A stretch of 64,000 nt of DNA from Clostridiaceae bacterium. Its GTDB lineage: Bacteria > Bacillota > Clostridia > Oscillospirales > Acutalibacteraceae. The stretch covers positions 22,889 to 86,888 of the forward strand of contig JAEERC010000072.1 in NCBI GenBank assembly GCA_016285645.1, given 5' to 3'. Made by a program: the position numbers and the translations under genes. Position 1 is the first letter of the stretch. Each line of letters opens with the position of its first letter. The notes beneath the pieces are model-generated. The model ran no database searches, was not told where the DNA came from, and was given only the letters and a program-made list of their open reading frames with translations. Below, in pieces: positions 42,987 to 51,869 of the stretch.

Positions 42987-44195
42987 TCATTTTTTCTTTT
43001 TCTGCTGTTTTTCCGCCTGCGCCTTTTCGTAGTTTTCTTTAAGATACATACTGTTGAAGCGCTGAGCGAGGAAAAACTCTCCGTCCGGCTCAATCTTTAT
43101 AACCGTAACGCCCAGTGGCCGGCGGGTTTCCTCCCAGCCCTGTTTTTCCTCCATTCCGTAGGTCTCGTAGCCGCCCGGCTGAACATATACAAGGTAAACT
43201 CCGTCATAGAGGGCGCAGAAATCGTTTACGTGGTCGTGGCCGCAGAACACCGCCTGCGTGCTGCCCATCTCCTTGATCGCGGCGAACATACCGCTGTTGA
43301 AGGGCGAACAGCCCACGCTCTCGTAAGCCGAGCCGTAAAGGATTTTGCATTTGTCCGTGAACTTCCAGCCCTCCTCGTCGCTGCCTTCGATTGCGTTTTC
43401 GTATTCGGGCAGGGGAATATGCATAAACATCATGGACTTGAACTCGCCGTATTTTTCGCGCAGTGAAAGAACATTCTGTTTATACCAGTCAATCTGGTCT
43501 TTTTTGAGGAAATCGTAGCCCTGCATATCCGCGGGCACGCCGTGGCTCTCCCTGTATTTGTCGAGGATATCGCGCCCCGAATCGAAAAAGAAAAGCGACT
43601 GCGCGAGCGTGTCCTCGCCGCTTAAAATGTTGATTATATGGTTGCCGTAGCCGAAAAGCTCCTCAGGTCCCGCCTTTACAAGGCAGTGCGGATATCCGCT
43701 GACTCCCTCGAGCAGAAGGCGCTTGAAAAAGCCCTTGTCCTCCCTCGCCTCGTGGTTGCCGTAAACAATTGTCCAGTAAATGCCGATTTTTTCCATAAGT
43801 TTGGCGAACTGTATGGCGTCAACCTGCTGAAACCTTGAAAGAATTATATCGCCCGTGAAAATCACAAGGTCGGGTCTCGCCTGGCAGATGTGGTTCGCGA
43901 GCATCTGGAGCGCCTTTTTGCGAAGTTTCGGGTCGTTGCCGAGGTGAATATCCGTGGTGGCGAGAATCTTGAAACTGTCGGGCTTTATAACGCCGTATTT
44001 GTTATATTTCGCGATGGTTACGCTGTTTTCGTCCTCTTCGACAATTCTCACATCCGTGCGCAGATGCCCCGAATCCACCGACATATAAAACATCGAAGCG
44101 GGGAACATACCGAAGGTTATCCTGTAAAAGACGCTGCCTATCGCAAGCCCGATTTTGTTGAGCGTAATCCTGAATTTAGCAATGAATGAGTGCAT
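42987..44195 (-). CDS. Calcineurin-like metallophosphoesterase, membrane-associated N terminus
   Basis: 402 residues from the ATG at 44195 with GAGAGG upstream. A hydrophobic N-terminal segment (about 12-35) may anchor it. The di-metal motifs are complete: ATTDIHLGND (DxH), FTGDIILSR (GD), VYGNHEARED (GNHE), MFMHIPLPE and FCGHDHVND (GHxH). The C terminus is Lys/Gln-rich and ends in a run of Lys. It is the third gene of an operon with a nucleoside phosphorylase and a HAD phosphatase (11-nt gap), so nucleotide or phosphoester salvage is plausible but unproven. Confidence 0.9.
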   Translation of the reverse strand: MHSFIAKFRITLNKIGLAIGSVFYRITFGMFPASMFYMSVDSGHLRTDVRIVEEDENSVTIAKYNKYGVIKPDSFKILATTDIHLGNDPKLRKKALQMLANHICQARPDLVIFTGDIILSRFQQVDAIQFAKLMEKIGIYWTIVYGNHEAREDKGFFKRLLLEGVSGYPHCLVKAGPEELFGYGNHIINILSGEDTLAQSLFFFDSGRDILDKYRESHGVPADMQGYDFLKKDQIDWYKQNVLSLREKYGEFKSMMFMHIPLPEYENAIEGSDEEGWKFTDKCKILYGSAYESVGCSPFNSGMFAAIKEMGSTQAVFCGHDHVNDFCALYDGVYLVYVQPGGYETYGMEEKQGWEETRRPLGVTVIKIEPDGEFFLAQRFNSMYLKENYEKAQAEKQQKKKK

Positions 44196-44206
44196 TTTGT
44201 TTCCTC

Positions 44207-44887
44207 TCAAGTGTTGTTAAGAAGCGTGCGGGCAAGCCCGCCCACGCTCTCGCAGGTGTGGGGAGCGGCGCTCACCACGGCGGGCTTTCCGCTGAGCACC
44301 GCCCAGCCGCTGTGCTCCTTTATCATATCCAGGTCGTTGTAATCGTCGCCCACAACGGCGGCGGCGTCTTCACTGAGCCCGAAATGTTTCAATATGATAT
44401 AAACGCTTTCGGCTTTGCCCGTGCCCGCGTTGCCGATGTTCACGTGTGTTCCGTTTACAACGGCCGCGGCTCTGCCCGCGAATTTTTCGTTTACGAGGTC
44501 TGCCGCCTCAAGCGCCCTCTCAACGCTCGGGAATGTGGAGTAAAACTGATACTTCACCTCATTGTCGGGCTCGGAGCAGAACTGAAGGTCGTCAAACGAC
44601 ATAAACAGGCGGTAAATCTGTGTGAAAAGTTCCCTGTCAATGGGGGAGGAGTAAATGATGTTGCGGTCGCTGTCGGCAATGAGCGAGCCGTTGCACAGAA
44701 TGTAATAATCCAAATCCAGCCCGACTTCCTTCGCCTTGTCGAAAAAATCCTTGCCGCGCCCCGTGACAACGCCGAAATAGCGCCCGCTTTCACGCCAGAG
44801 TTTTATGCCTTCCCTGTCCTGCCCGGAAATTTCGCCGTTTATGAATATTGTGCCGTCAAAGTCGCTGGCAATAAGGCGTTTATCCAT
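44207..44887 (-). CDS. HAD-superfamily hydrolase (Cof/sucrose-phosphatase-like)
   Basis: 226 residues. HAD motif I ASDFDGTIFING, motif II GVVTGRGKDFF, and motif III-IV with KAESVYIILKHFG and VVGDDYNDLDMIKEH are intact; a C2-type cap lies between. Cof-type HADs dephosphorylate sugar phosphates, nucleotides or cofactor intermediates. The start overlaps the phosphorylase stop by 8 nt, suggesting linked function in sugar-phosphate handling after nucleoside cleavage (inference). Confidence 0.92.
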   Translation of the reverse strand: MDKRLIASDFDGTIFINGEISGQDREGIKLWRESGRYFGVVTGRGKDFFDKAKEVGLDLDYYILCNGSLIADSDRNIIYSSPIDRELFTQIYRLFMSFDDLQFCSEPDNEVKYQFYSTFPSVERALEAADLVNEKFAGRAAAVVNGTHVNIGNAGTGKAESVYIILKHFGLSEDAAAVVGDDYNDLDMIKEHSGWAVLSGKPAVVSAAPHTCESVGGLARTLLNNT

Positions 44888-45650
44888 TGTGACGGTCCTC
44901 TTTTATGATTATTCTCAGTGCCTCAACCGCCGTTTTTATCGCGAGAGAGGTGTCCGTTACCTTCTGATCCTCGGGCATACCCTTGCCGGCGAGTTCCTGG
45001 TTCCACACGCAGTGGAACACCGCGCCCGCGCGAAGACGGCGCAGCGACGCCACAATAAACAGGGTGGCGCTCTCCATTTCGGAGGCAAGGCAGCCGCCTT
45101 TTATCCACGCCTCCCACTTCTGCTTTAATTCATAGGACACGCCCATTGTGTCGGGGGAGTGCTGACCGTAAAAACTGTCCTTCGCCTGAACAACGCCCAC
45201 GTGGCGGCGTATTCCGAGTCCCTCCGCCGCCTTGTCGAGAGCCGCGGTTATTCTGTAATCCGCAACGGCGGGGAATTCAATCGGCATATACTCCTTTGAG
45301 GTGCCGTCCATGCGTATGGCTCCGCTCGCTATTACAACATCGCCGGGCAGAACCTTGTCCTGCATACCTCCGCAAGTGCCCACGCGTATGAATGTATCAA
45401 CGCCGATTTTCGCGAGTTCCTCAACGCAGATTGCCGCCGAGGGTCCGCCTATGCCGGTTGAAACAACAAGCACTTTCTCGCCCTCGAGCGTGCCCGAGAA
45501 TGTTCTGAACTCGCGGTTATACATTATTTCTTCCGGGTTTTCAAGATATGACGCGATAATCTGCGTGCGGCCCGGGTCACCGGGAAGTATGGCGTATTTC
45601 GCGCCGTCCTTTTCGCCTAAATTTATATGGTACTGAAGGGAGTCACTCAT
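44880..45650 (-). CDS. udp: Nucleoside phosphorylase (uridine phosphorylase type)
   Basis: 256 residues, PNP_UDP_1 fold. Motifs: YAILPGDPGRTQIIA (phosphate site), VVSTGIGGPSAAICVEELA, IRVGTCGGMQ, and ASEMESATLFIVAS, where Glu-Met-Glu contacts the ribose. The overall length and GIGGPS signature fit uridine phosphorylase better than purine phosphorylase, but specificity is not proven. It is the first gene of a three-gene set. GGAGG-type site (AGGCGGACTT) precedes the ATG, with a promoter upstream. Confidence 0.88.
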   Translation of the reverse strand: MSDSLQYHINLGEKDGAKYAILPGDPGRTQIIASYLENPEEIMYNREFRTFSGTLEGEKVLVVSTGIGGPSAAICVEELAKIGVDTFIRVGTCGGMQDKVLPGDVVIASGAIRMDGTSKEYMPIEFPAVADYRITAALDKAAEGLGIRRHVGVVQAKDSFYGQHSPDTMGVSYELKQKWEAWIKGGCLASEMESATLFIVASLRRLRAGAVFHCVWNQELAGKGMPEDQKVTDTSLAIKTAVEALRIIIKEDRHNG

Positions 45651-45682
45651 AAGTCCGCCTCCGTAAAATTATATTTTAATAT

Positions 45683-45711
45683 ATTTTATCATTTTATCAA
45701 TTATAAAACAA
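45683..45711 (-). promoter_or_regulatory. Promoter of the nucleoside phosphorylase operon
   Basis: Minus-strand TTGTTT (45711-45706), 17-bp spacer, TAAAAT (45688-45683). Confidence 0.6.
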
Positions 45712-45724
45712 GTGCGCAGAAGCA

Positions 45725-45753
45725 TTGAAAACAGAAAATTATTATGTTAGAAT
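45725..45753 (+). promoter_or_regulatory. Promoter of the aldo/keto reductase operon
   Basis: TTGAAA (45725-45730), 17-bp spacer, TAGAAT (45748-45753), 27 bp before the start codon. Confidence 0.72.
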
Positions 45754-45780
45754 AGAAAAAACAAAAAAAGGAGTCTGCCT

Positions 45781-46866
45781 ATGATACTCGGATTCGGTCT
45801 TATGCGTCTGCCCCGCAAGGGCGTCTCAATCGACATTCCGCAGACAAGCGAAATGGTTGATATGTTTATTGAAAACGGCGGCACATATTTCGACACCGCC
45901 TATGTCTATCCCGGTTCCGAAGACGCCGCGCGCAAGGCGCTGTGTTCCCGCCACGCGAGGGAAAGCTACACACTTGCCACAAAACTGAACGCGAGCATCG
46001 CTTTGACCGAGAAAATCGCACGCGGTCAGCTCGAAACAAGCTTAAAGCGCACGGGCGCGGGTTATTTCGATTACTATCTTCTCCACTCCTTAACCGAGAA
46101 GAACTCGAAAAAATACGACAAATTCAATCTCTGGGATTTCGCGAAGGAGCAGAAAAAGAAGGGCGTAATTAAGAATTACGGCTTCTCGTTCCACGGCGGT
46201 CCCGTTCTGCTCGACGAACTCTTAACCGAGCATCCCGATGTGGATTTTGTTCAGCTTCAGATAAACTACTGCGACTGGGAAAGCCCCAAGGTAAAATCCC
46301 GCGAGGTCTATGAGGTCGCGAGAAAGCACGGAAAGCGTATTGTCATAATGGAGCCCGTCAAGGGCGGCGCGCTCGCGAACCCTCCGGAGGAGGTCGCTGA
46401 CATACTCAAAAAAGCAAACCCCGACGCGTCGTTTGCCTCGTGGGCAATAAGATTCGCCGCGTCTCTTGACGGCGTTCTCAGCGTGCTTTCCGGGATGTCA
46501 AACACAGACCAGATGCGCGATAACCTCTCCTATATGAAGGATTTCAGACCTCTTGACGAGAGCGAATACGCCGTTATAAACGAGGCGAGCAGGGCATTTA
46601 ACGAGATTAAATCCATTCCCTGCACCGCCTGCGGATACTGCGTGAAGGGCTGCCCCAAACAGATACCGATTCCGGATATTTTCGCCGCGAGAAACGAACA
46701 GCTCCTCTACGGCAGAATAGAAGCGGGTCGGAAAAAATATGATTCGCTTGAGGGCTCGAACGCGAAGGACTGCGTAAAATGCGGCGCCTGCGAAAGAACC
46801 TGCCCGCAGAAAATTTCAATTATTTCCGAGCTTAAGGGCTGCGCTACGGCATTTGAAAAAAGGTGA
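45781..46866 (+). CDS. Aldo/keto reductase with C-terminal ferredoxin-like 4Fe-4S domain
   Basis: 361 residues. The AKR barrel (about 1-270) shows GFGLMRLPRKG, FDTAYVYPGSED (catalytic Asp/Tyr), the Lys in LATKLN and His in YLLHSLTE. The C-terminal part (about 280-350) has two Cys clusters: CTACGYCVKGCPKQIPIP, and CVKCGACERTCPQKI, each able to bind a 4Fe-4S centre. This class is widespread in anaerobes; substrate and electron partner are unknown. AAAGGAG lies upstream of the ATG. It overlaps the FliB-like gene by 14 nt. Confidence 0.94.
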   Translation: MILGFGLMRLPRKGVSIDIPQTSEMVDMFIENGGTYFDTAYVYPGSEDAARKALCSRHARESYTLATKLNASIALTEKIARGQLETSLKRTGAGYFDYYLLHSLTEKNSKKYDKFNLWDFAKEQKKKGVIKNYGFSFHGGPVLLDELLTEHPDVDFVQLQINYCDWESPKVKSREVYEVARKHGKRIVIMEPVKGGALANPPEEVADILKKANPDASFASWAIRFAASLDGVLSVLSGMSNTDQMRDNLSYMKDFRPLDESEYAVINEASRAFNEIKSIPCTACGYCVKGCPKQIPIPDIFAARNEQLLYGRIEAGRKKYDSLEGSNAKDCVKCGACERTCPQKISIISELKGCATAFEKR

Positions 46867-47770
46867 TTTTCTGAAAAACTTATATCCCGATTATTTAAAA
46901 CGCTTTAAATGTTCATCCTCCGCCTGCCGTCATAACTGCTGTATCGGCTGGGAAATCGACATCGATGAGGCAACACTTGACAAATACCGCCGGACCGGCG
47001 GCGAAACGGGCGAAAAACTGAAAAGGTGTATTGCCGAAGATGAAGACGGCGCCCATTTTATTCTCGCCGAAGGCGAACGCTGCCCGTTTCTCAATCAGGA
47101 GAATCTTTGCGAACTGATTATCTCTCACGGTGAGGATTTCCTCTGTGATATCTGCCGCGCCCACCCGCGTTTTCATAACTTTTTCACGGATTATACGGAA
47201 ACGGGGCTCGGGCTCTGCTGCGAGGAGGCGGCGAAACTTATAATCAACAATCCCGAAACGGTTGAGTTTATAAGCGAAGGGGAGTGCGCCCCTCTGCCCG
47301 ACGATGAAAAGGAACTTCTGCTGATGCGCGACAGAATGCTCGACATAGCCCGTGATGAAACACTCACGCCCGCGCAAATCGAAGCGAAAATACTTTTGCT
47401 CGCAAACGCGAAGCCCCTTGATTTGTCCGCTCCCAAATGGGCTGATTTTATCGAAACTCTCGAAAAACTCGGTGATGACAGAGACGGCTTTGTCCGCGCG
47501 CTGAAAAAGGCGGAAACGCTCGCCCTGCCCGAAACACACGAAAAAAGCGCCGAGCAGCTTTATGTATATTTCATCTTCCGCCATATTGCCGACTCGCTCT
47601 ATGACGGTCTGCTCTCGCAGAGAACCGCCTTCTGCGTCCTCGCCGTGCGGCTTATATATACGGCTTATCTTAATTCACAGCCGCGCGATCTGTGCGATAG
47701 CACCCGTGTTTTCTCATCCGAAACGGAGTATTCTTTTGAAAACCTGACTGCTTTTCTTGAAATACTTTAA
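46853..47770 (+). CDS. FliB-like (flagellin lysine N-methylase family) cysteine-cluster protein
   Basis: 305 residues from a TTG at 46853; the start is uncertain because no good ribosome site is seen and it lies inside the preceding gene. The N-terminal part has the family's metal-binding Cys pattern: CSSSACRHNCCIGW (about 20-33), CPFLN and CELI (about 77-86), and DFLCDICRAHPRFHN (about 95-109), then GLGLCCEEA. FliB in Salmonella methylates flagellin lysines. No flagellar genes are in the window, and most Clostridia homologues carry this name by similarity only. The C-terminal half is helical and featureless. Confidence 0.8.
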   Translation: MKKGDFLKNLYPDYLKRFKCSSSACRHNCCIGWEIDIDEATLDKYRRTGGETGEKLKRCIAEDEDGAHFILAEGERCPFLNQENLCELIISHGEDFLCDICRAHPRFHNFFTDYTETGLGLCCEEAAKLIINNPETVEFISEGECAPLPDDEKELLLMRDRMLDIARDETLTPAQIEAKILLLANAKPLDLSAPKWADFIETLEKLGDDRDGFVRALKKAETLALPETHEKSAEQLYVYFIFRHIADSLYDGLLSQRTAFCVLAVRLIYTAYLNSQPRDLCDSTRVFSSETEYSFENLTAFLEIL

Positions 47771-47787
47771 TAACTTCAAACAGCAAA

Positions 47788-47819
47788 ACGGCTGCCGCGG
47801 ATAAAACCGCGGCAGCCGT
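47788..47819. terminator. Bidirectional terminator between FliB-like and GPH symporter genes
   Basis: Perfect 13-bp GC-rich stem (47788-47800 with 47807-47819), loop ATAAAA. Confidence 0.88.
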
Positions 47820-47831
47820 AAATTGTTATTT

Positions 47832-49433
47832 TTATTCCTCTTCCGAGAGCATCTCAATCATTTCGTCTATGCCCTCGTCCATACCTTCGCTCTTCTTAGC
47901 CATAAGCGCGCGTCTCTCATTTAGTTCAACATACATCTTTTCACGTTTTTCTCCTACAAGGTCATAGAAGAAATAGGGGATGACATGCACTATTCTGGGC
48001 AGGACGTTTATACCGTTGAAGAGGAAGAATACCTTCTGGTAAACCACCTTGTTGCCCTGTGACCAGGGAAGCATCTCGATTGTGGTGTCATAGCCCGACC
48101 ACTTGAACAGCATAATCGTAAGAAGCGCGTTGAGAGGGGCTGTGACCTTTGTTATGAGGTTTGTGAGAATATTGATTGTGCCGTCGGGGCGTTCGCCCGT
48201 GACATATTCGGTGTAGTCGCTTATCTCTCTGCCGATTTCGCCTTCAACAACATTCGCGGGTCCGTTGTTCAGGCCGTTGAGGCCGTAGAACAGCGCGTAA
48301 ATCGCGACGACCGTCCACCTGTTTTTCCGCTCTTTTCCGATGAACGGAATTCCGAGCCACATACCGCACACGCAGAACATATCCCAAATTCGCAGGGCGA
48401 TAAGTTCGTTGCGGTTGTTGTTCTTGAAAATTTTCGCGAATTTCGGAATAAGAGTGACCGACAGCGGGTCGAGCGTGTTGTAGGGCATATACGCGAGGAA
48501 GGACGGAATTGAGCCGCCGAATATTTCCTGCTGTGTAACAACGTCCCAGGAATATCCGCCGTCCGCCCACCAGGATGTGGCGAAGCCCGCGAGGAAGTTT
48601 CGAAGCATATATTTGTTTTTGAGAACATACAGAATAGTCTTTTCAATCGGAGCGGGTCTTGACTGCAGGAGCACTCTCTCCTTGCAGGTCATCGCCATTG
48701 CCATATTGCCCGCTATTCCTATGAACGCCGACAGCCAGCCGAGTATTGAGAAAAGCGACGCCATGGGCAGCTGTATGTAGCCCTTGTTGTTGAGTTCCAT
48801 AAGCGGCAGGAAGAAGGCGTAAACCGCCTGCGAGCCCCACTCGCCGATATATGTCTGCAAAAGACTTACCGATATTCTGTCGCGCGGGTTCGGGGTCATC
48901 AGAGTCAGAATGTTGTTTCTCGGAATGTTGTAAATGGTTGAGAAGGTCTCCTTCATAAACAGCATTATGAAAACGAACATTATCTTTTTCGGGTCGTTGC
49001 CCGACGGGCTCTTTAAAAACAGTGCGCCCGAATAGAGAAGGGCTGAGGCAACGAAATAGGGGAGCGCGCCGAAAAGAATATAAGGTCTCGCCTTGCCCCA
49101 GCGGGTTCTTGTTCTGTCGTAGGCAATACCCATAAGCGGGTCGTTGAGCACATCGTAAATGCTTATGAGCGCCTTTATGGCGGTGACATAGACCATATTG
49201 ATTTTAAGAACGTTCACGAAGAAAAGCGTCTGATATACCTCGACCGCGTTGAGAACCTTTGTGGCGAACTGCGCTATGGCGGGCACTATAAGTTCTTTGC
49301 CGCTGAGCACCCTTGTATGGAACATTCTTACGGCTATGTCGCTGTACTGGTTAAGTTTTTCCTTGTCTATTGTGGCGGCGGAATTGTCTTCCGCGCCGAA
49401 GAAGGTGCGCGCTATTTTGTTTTCATCAGCCAT
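47832..49433 (-). CDS. MFS transporter, glycoside-pentoside-hexuronide (GPH) symporter-like
   Basis: 533 residues with about twelve membrane helices. The N-terminal half shows IYDVLNDPLMGIAYDRTRTRWGKARPYILFG, split here as NDPLMGIAYDRTRTRWGKAR, the GPH hallmark (DP..G...D....R.G..R). There is a soluble N-terminal extension of about 45 residues and an acidic Glu/Met tail. It may import glycosides with a cation. It is the last gene of a set with two zinc-ribbon membrane proteins, sharing one base with the preceding stop. No glycosidase is in that operon. Confidence 0.88.
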   Translation of the reverse strand: MADENKIARTFFGAEDNSAATIDKEKLNQYSDIAVRMFHTRVLSGKELIVPAIAQFATKVLNAVEVYQTLFFVNVLKINMVYVTAIKALISIYDVLNDPLMGIAYDRTRTRWGKARPYILFGALPYFVASALLYSGALFLKSPSGNDPKKIMFVFIMLFMKETFSTIYNIPRNNILTLMTPNPRDRISVSLLQTYIGEWGSQAVYAFFLPLMELNNKGYIQLPMASLFSILGWLSAFIGIAGNMAMAMTCKERVLLQSRPAPIEKTILYVLKNKYMLRNFLAGFATSWWADGGYSWDVVTQQEIFGGSIPSFLAYMPYNTLDPLSVTLIPKFAKIFKNNNRNELIALRIWDMFCVCGMWLGIPFIGKERKNRWTVVAIYALFYGLNGLNNGPANVVEGEIGREISDYTEYVTGERPDGTINILTNLITKVTAPLNALLTIMLFKWSGYDTTIEMLPWSQGNKVVYQKVFFLFNGINVLPRIVHVIPYFFYDLVGEKREKMYVELNERRALMAKKSEGMDEGIDEMIEMLSEEE

Positions 49434-50824
49434 CAGCGTGTCACCTCCACTTTGCAGGATGAGTAGTAGTTGCCGTCATCTGTAACAACATAAACAACCG
49501 TTTTGCCCTGACCTGTCGCTGTCACCATACCATTCTCATTGACCGCAGCCACATTTTCGTCCTCACTGAACCAGTAGCAGACGGTGTTTGTGGTGTCCTT
49601 CGGGTCAAATTCGGCAACCAGCGTATATGTGCCGCCCTCGGCGAGTTTCAGCTTGCCTTTGCTCAGGTCCACGCCCTCCGCGGGCACGCCCACGTGAACA
49701 AGGCAGGAATCGGAGTAGGTTTTGCCCTTGAATTCAAATTCGGCTGTTATGACGGCATCGCCGAACTGCTTGTTCGTTTTGAGATAGCCCTCTTCATCAA
49801 CGGCTAATATGTTTTCATCCGATGACGACCATTTAACATCGTATTTTACGGGATCGTCGCAGGTGAGAGTCGCTTTCAGAACTTCGGAGGAGCCGAGTTC
49901 AACCGTTCTTTCGTGCTCATTTAACGACACGCCCGGCCAGGTGAAAGAATAGTTCTTCTTGCAGGCGGAATTGAATGTGATATCCGTGTCTTCCAGATGG
50001 GCGCAGGTGCCTTTGAATCTCAGTGAGAGGATGTTCGAATAATCCTTCTCATATCTGAGAGTCTCGATTTTGTCGGTCAGTCGGTTGACTTTTATAAAGA
50101 CCGTGGCGCTCTCGGGTTTTTCCTCGAGTTTTTTGAAATCGAAGAATCCTTCCGAAGCGGTTTTGTCGCCTTTTATTACATCTTCAAGTCCCGCGGCGGC
50201 AGGGAAAAGTCCGTCTTTAGCGGAGACGGCGCCCTCCTTCAGGTGAAGCGTTATTTCGTAATTGTCGCCGAACCTCAGTTCAAGCGTTCCCTCGTTTCCG
50301 CATTCGGGGCATTTTTCGGCGTAATCCTCAAAATTGATATTTGAACGGCACATCGAGCAGGTGTAGTGGCGGTAGTTGAAATCCACGCTGTCAATGTCCG
50401 CGGCGGTAATGCCGAGAGTGCTTTCAAGAAAACCGGAGGCGTCCTCGGAAAAGTCGGCTGATTTTTCCTCGTATCCGTCGGACACTCCGCTCTCAATACC
50501 GCCCGCCGAGAGAACGCACGCGGCGTTTAACTTTGAATTTTCCCAACTGTTCGCTATTGAATCGCTGTCGATTGAAAACGACTCGCTCATTTCAATCTTC
50601 GGTTTTTCGCTAAGCGCTTTCGCGATTACTTTGTCCGCGTAGGCGACAATGGCGTCGTTGCCGTCGGGGAAGGCGGAAAGCGGTTTCTCCGGCTCGTAAA
50701 GTTCCTTTGTGCCTTCAATTGAAAGTATATTCGCGGCGCCCAGTCCGACACCGCCTACAAAGAACACAATCAGGATAACAACGACGATTTTATAGATGTA
50801 CTTTTTCCAGTCAAACTTCTTCAT
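49433..50824 (-). CDS. Membrane-anchored protein with zinc ribbon and two BIG2 Ig-like domains
   Basis: 463 residues from the ATG at 50824 (GGAGG 8 nt upstream); an earlier in-frame ATG at 50848 has no ribosome site. One membrane helix (about 12-35). A middle domain of unknown type (about 45-290) contains a four-Cys ribbon CSMCRSNINFEDYAEKCPEC. Two BIG2 (bacterial Ig-like 2) domains follow, about 300-382 (WSSSDENILAVDEEGYLKT) and about 383-463 (FSEDENVAAVNENGMVTATG). BIG2 domains are extracellular adhesion or spacer modules. A metal ribbon in an apparently exported region is odd. It lies between a zinc-ribbon membrane protein gene (14-nt overlap) and a GPH symporter gene. Confidence 0.82.
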   Translation of the reverse strand: MKKFDWKKYIYKIVVVILIVFFVGGVGLGAANILSIEGTKELYEPEKPLSAFPDGNDAIVAYADKVIAKALSEKPKIEMSESFSIDSDSIANSWENSKLNAACVLSAGGIESGVSDGYEEKSADFSEDASGFLESTLGITAADIDSVDFNYRHYTCSMCRSNINFEDYAEKCPECGNEGTLELRFGDNYEITLHLKEGAVSAKDGLFPAAAGLEDVIKGDKTASEGFFDFKKLEEKPESATVFIKVNRLTDKIETLRYEKDYSNILSLRFKGTCAHLEDTDITFNSACKKNYSFTWPGVSLNEHERTVELGSSEVLKATLTCDDPVKYDVKWSSSDENILAVDEEGYLKTNKQFGDAVITAEFEFKGKTYSDSCLVHVGVPAEGVDLSKGKLKLAEGGTYTLVAEFDPKDTTNTVCYWFSEDENVAAVNENGMVTATGQGKTVVYVVTDDGNYYSSCKVEVTR

Positions 50825-51701
50825 CGCCGTCGCCTCCTTCCTTTTCACGGTAAAGGGACTGCTGCTGTTTTACCTCTTCCTCGATTTTGCGCGTCTCCTC
50901 CGTCTCAACAATGGGTTGGGGGAGATCCTCTATTTTCACTTCGCCGCTCTTTACTTTTTTCGCTATCTCCGCTCTTTCAAGGTCGCCCTCTTTGTATTCA
51001 ATATTGAGACCCTTTTTGATGATGAGCAGGTTAACCGCGAAAACAACGCCGAAGCATATTATCGAGACAATAAAGCCGAAGGATGCCTTGCCCGAAAGAA
51101 TAACATTCGCCGTGTCGCGGGTGATAGCCGAATATCTCAGGCACAGCAGTGCCGTTACAATCGAGGCGGCAATGCCGAGGCAGCTTACCGCGCAGAGTAT
51201 TTTCGGCATCTTTTTGACGCTTATGAAGCAGAGAACCGTCAGCAGAAAAACAAGCACGGCGAAAACCGCGACTGCCGCGAATGAGGCGAGCGCCGCGAAA
51301 AGCGCGGAGAACGCGGCTCCCTCACCGCCGCCGCCCTTCATACCGAGAACATAGTTGAGAACGCCGTCCGAAAACGCTCCGAAAAGCCCAAGAGCCGACA
51401 ACTGAATGTCGCTTGAGTAAAACGGCTGGGTGATGTTCACTTTGGCATATGGCGCGAGGAGCGACACCAGCGGCAGAATCATGGTGCAAAGGCGGATTAT
51501 CGCGAGTTTTGAGCCGATAAACGACGCCTTGACATGCGCTATGAATATATTGATTTTCGCAAGTGAGAGTTCCGCCTGCTTCGCATCGCGGTAAAACTGC
51601 TTGTCAAAGTCGTAAAAGCGCAGATTTACCTTGCAGTGCGGACAGTTCTGCCCGAGGTGGTAAGGCGGAATTTTCTTTTGACATTTTGGGCATACAGCCA
51701 T
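50811..51701 (-). CDS. Zinc-ribbon multi-pass membrane protein
   Basis: 296 residues. The N terminus is a four-Cys zinc ribbon (CPKCQKKIPPYHLGQNCPHC, residues 4-23). About four membrane helices follow: near 70-88 (CTMILPLVSLLAPYAKV), 133-160 (ALFAALASFAAVAVFAVLVFLLTV), 165-190 and 205-228. The cytoplasmic C terminus has a charged coiled region with RKIEEEVKQQQSLYRE and ends in a Gly/Asp/Glu patch. No family name is recognised. It is the first gene of a three-gene operon with a strong promoter. Confidence 0.8.
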   Translation of the reverse strand: MAVCPKCQKKIPPYHLGQNCPHCKVNLRFYDFDKQFYRDAKQAELSLAKINIFIAHVKASFIGSKLAIIRLCTMILPLVSLLAPYAKVNITQPFYSSDIQLSALGLFGAFSDGVLNYVLGMKGGGGEGAAFSALFAALASFAAVAVFAVLVFLLTVLCFISVKKMPKILCAVSCLGIAASIVTALLCLRYSAITRDTANVILSGKASFGFIVSIICFGVVFAVNLLIIKKGLNIEYKEGDLERAEIAKKVKSGEVKIEDLPQPIVETEETRKIEEEVKQQQSLYREKEGGDGDEEV

Positions 51702-51751
51702 TAAATCACAGCTTTCTTTTTAGAAAATCGCGGAATAATCCATACTTAATT

Positions 51752-51780
51752 ATAATATCATAATATAATAATAAAGTCAA
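51752..51780 (-). promoter_or_regulatory. Promoter of the zinc-ribbon/Ig-like/GPH operon
   Basis: Minus-strand TTGACT (51780-51775), 17-bp spacer, TATTAT (51757-51752). Confidence 0.78.
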
Positions 51781-51837
51781 CTTTAATAAAATACACCATA
51801 ATTGCGAATTCTTTTTATGAATAATGCACAAAGAAAA

Positions 51838-51863
51838 CCCGCGGAACACCGAAGTTCCGCGGG
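51838..51863 (-). terminator. Terminator of the phosphodiesterase gene
   Basis: Perfect 10-bp stem CCCGCGGAAC/GTTCCGCGGG with a 6-nt loop, then TTTTCTTTG on the minus strand. Confidence 0.8.
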
Positions 51864-51869
51864 AATGAT

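Noticed and set aside
44186..44908. Plus-strand open frame opposite the HAD hydrolase gene (about 240 codons)
   Set aside because: Antisense to a clear HAD protein; no recognisable motif or ribosome site.
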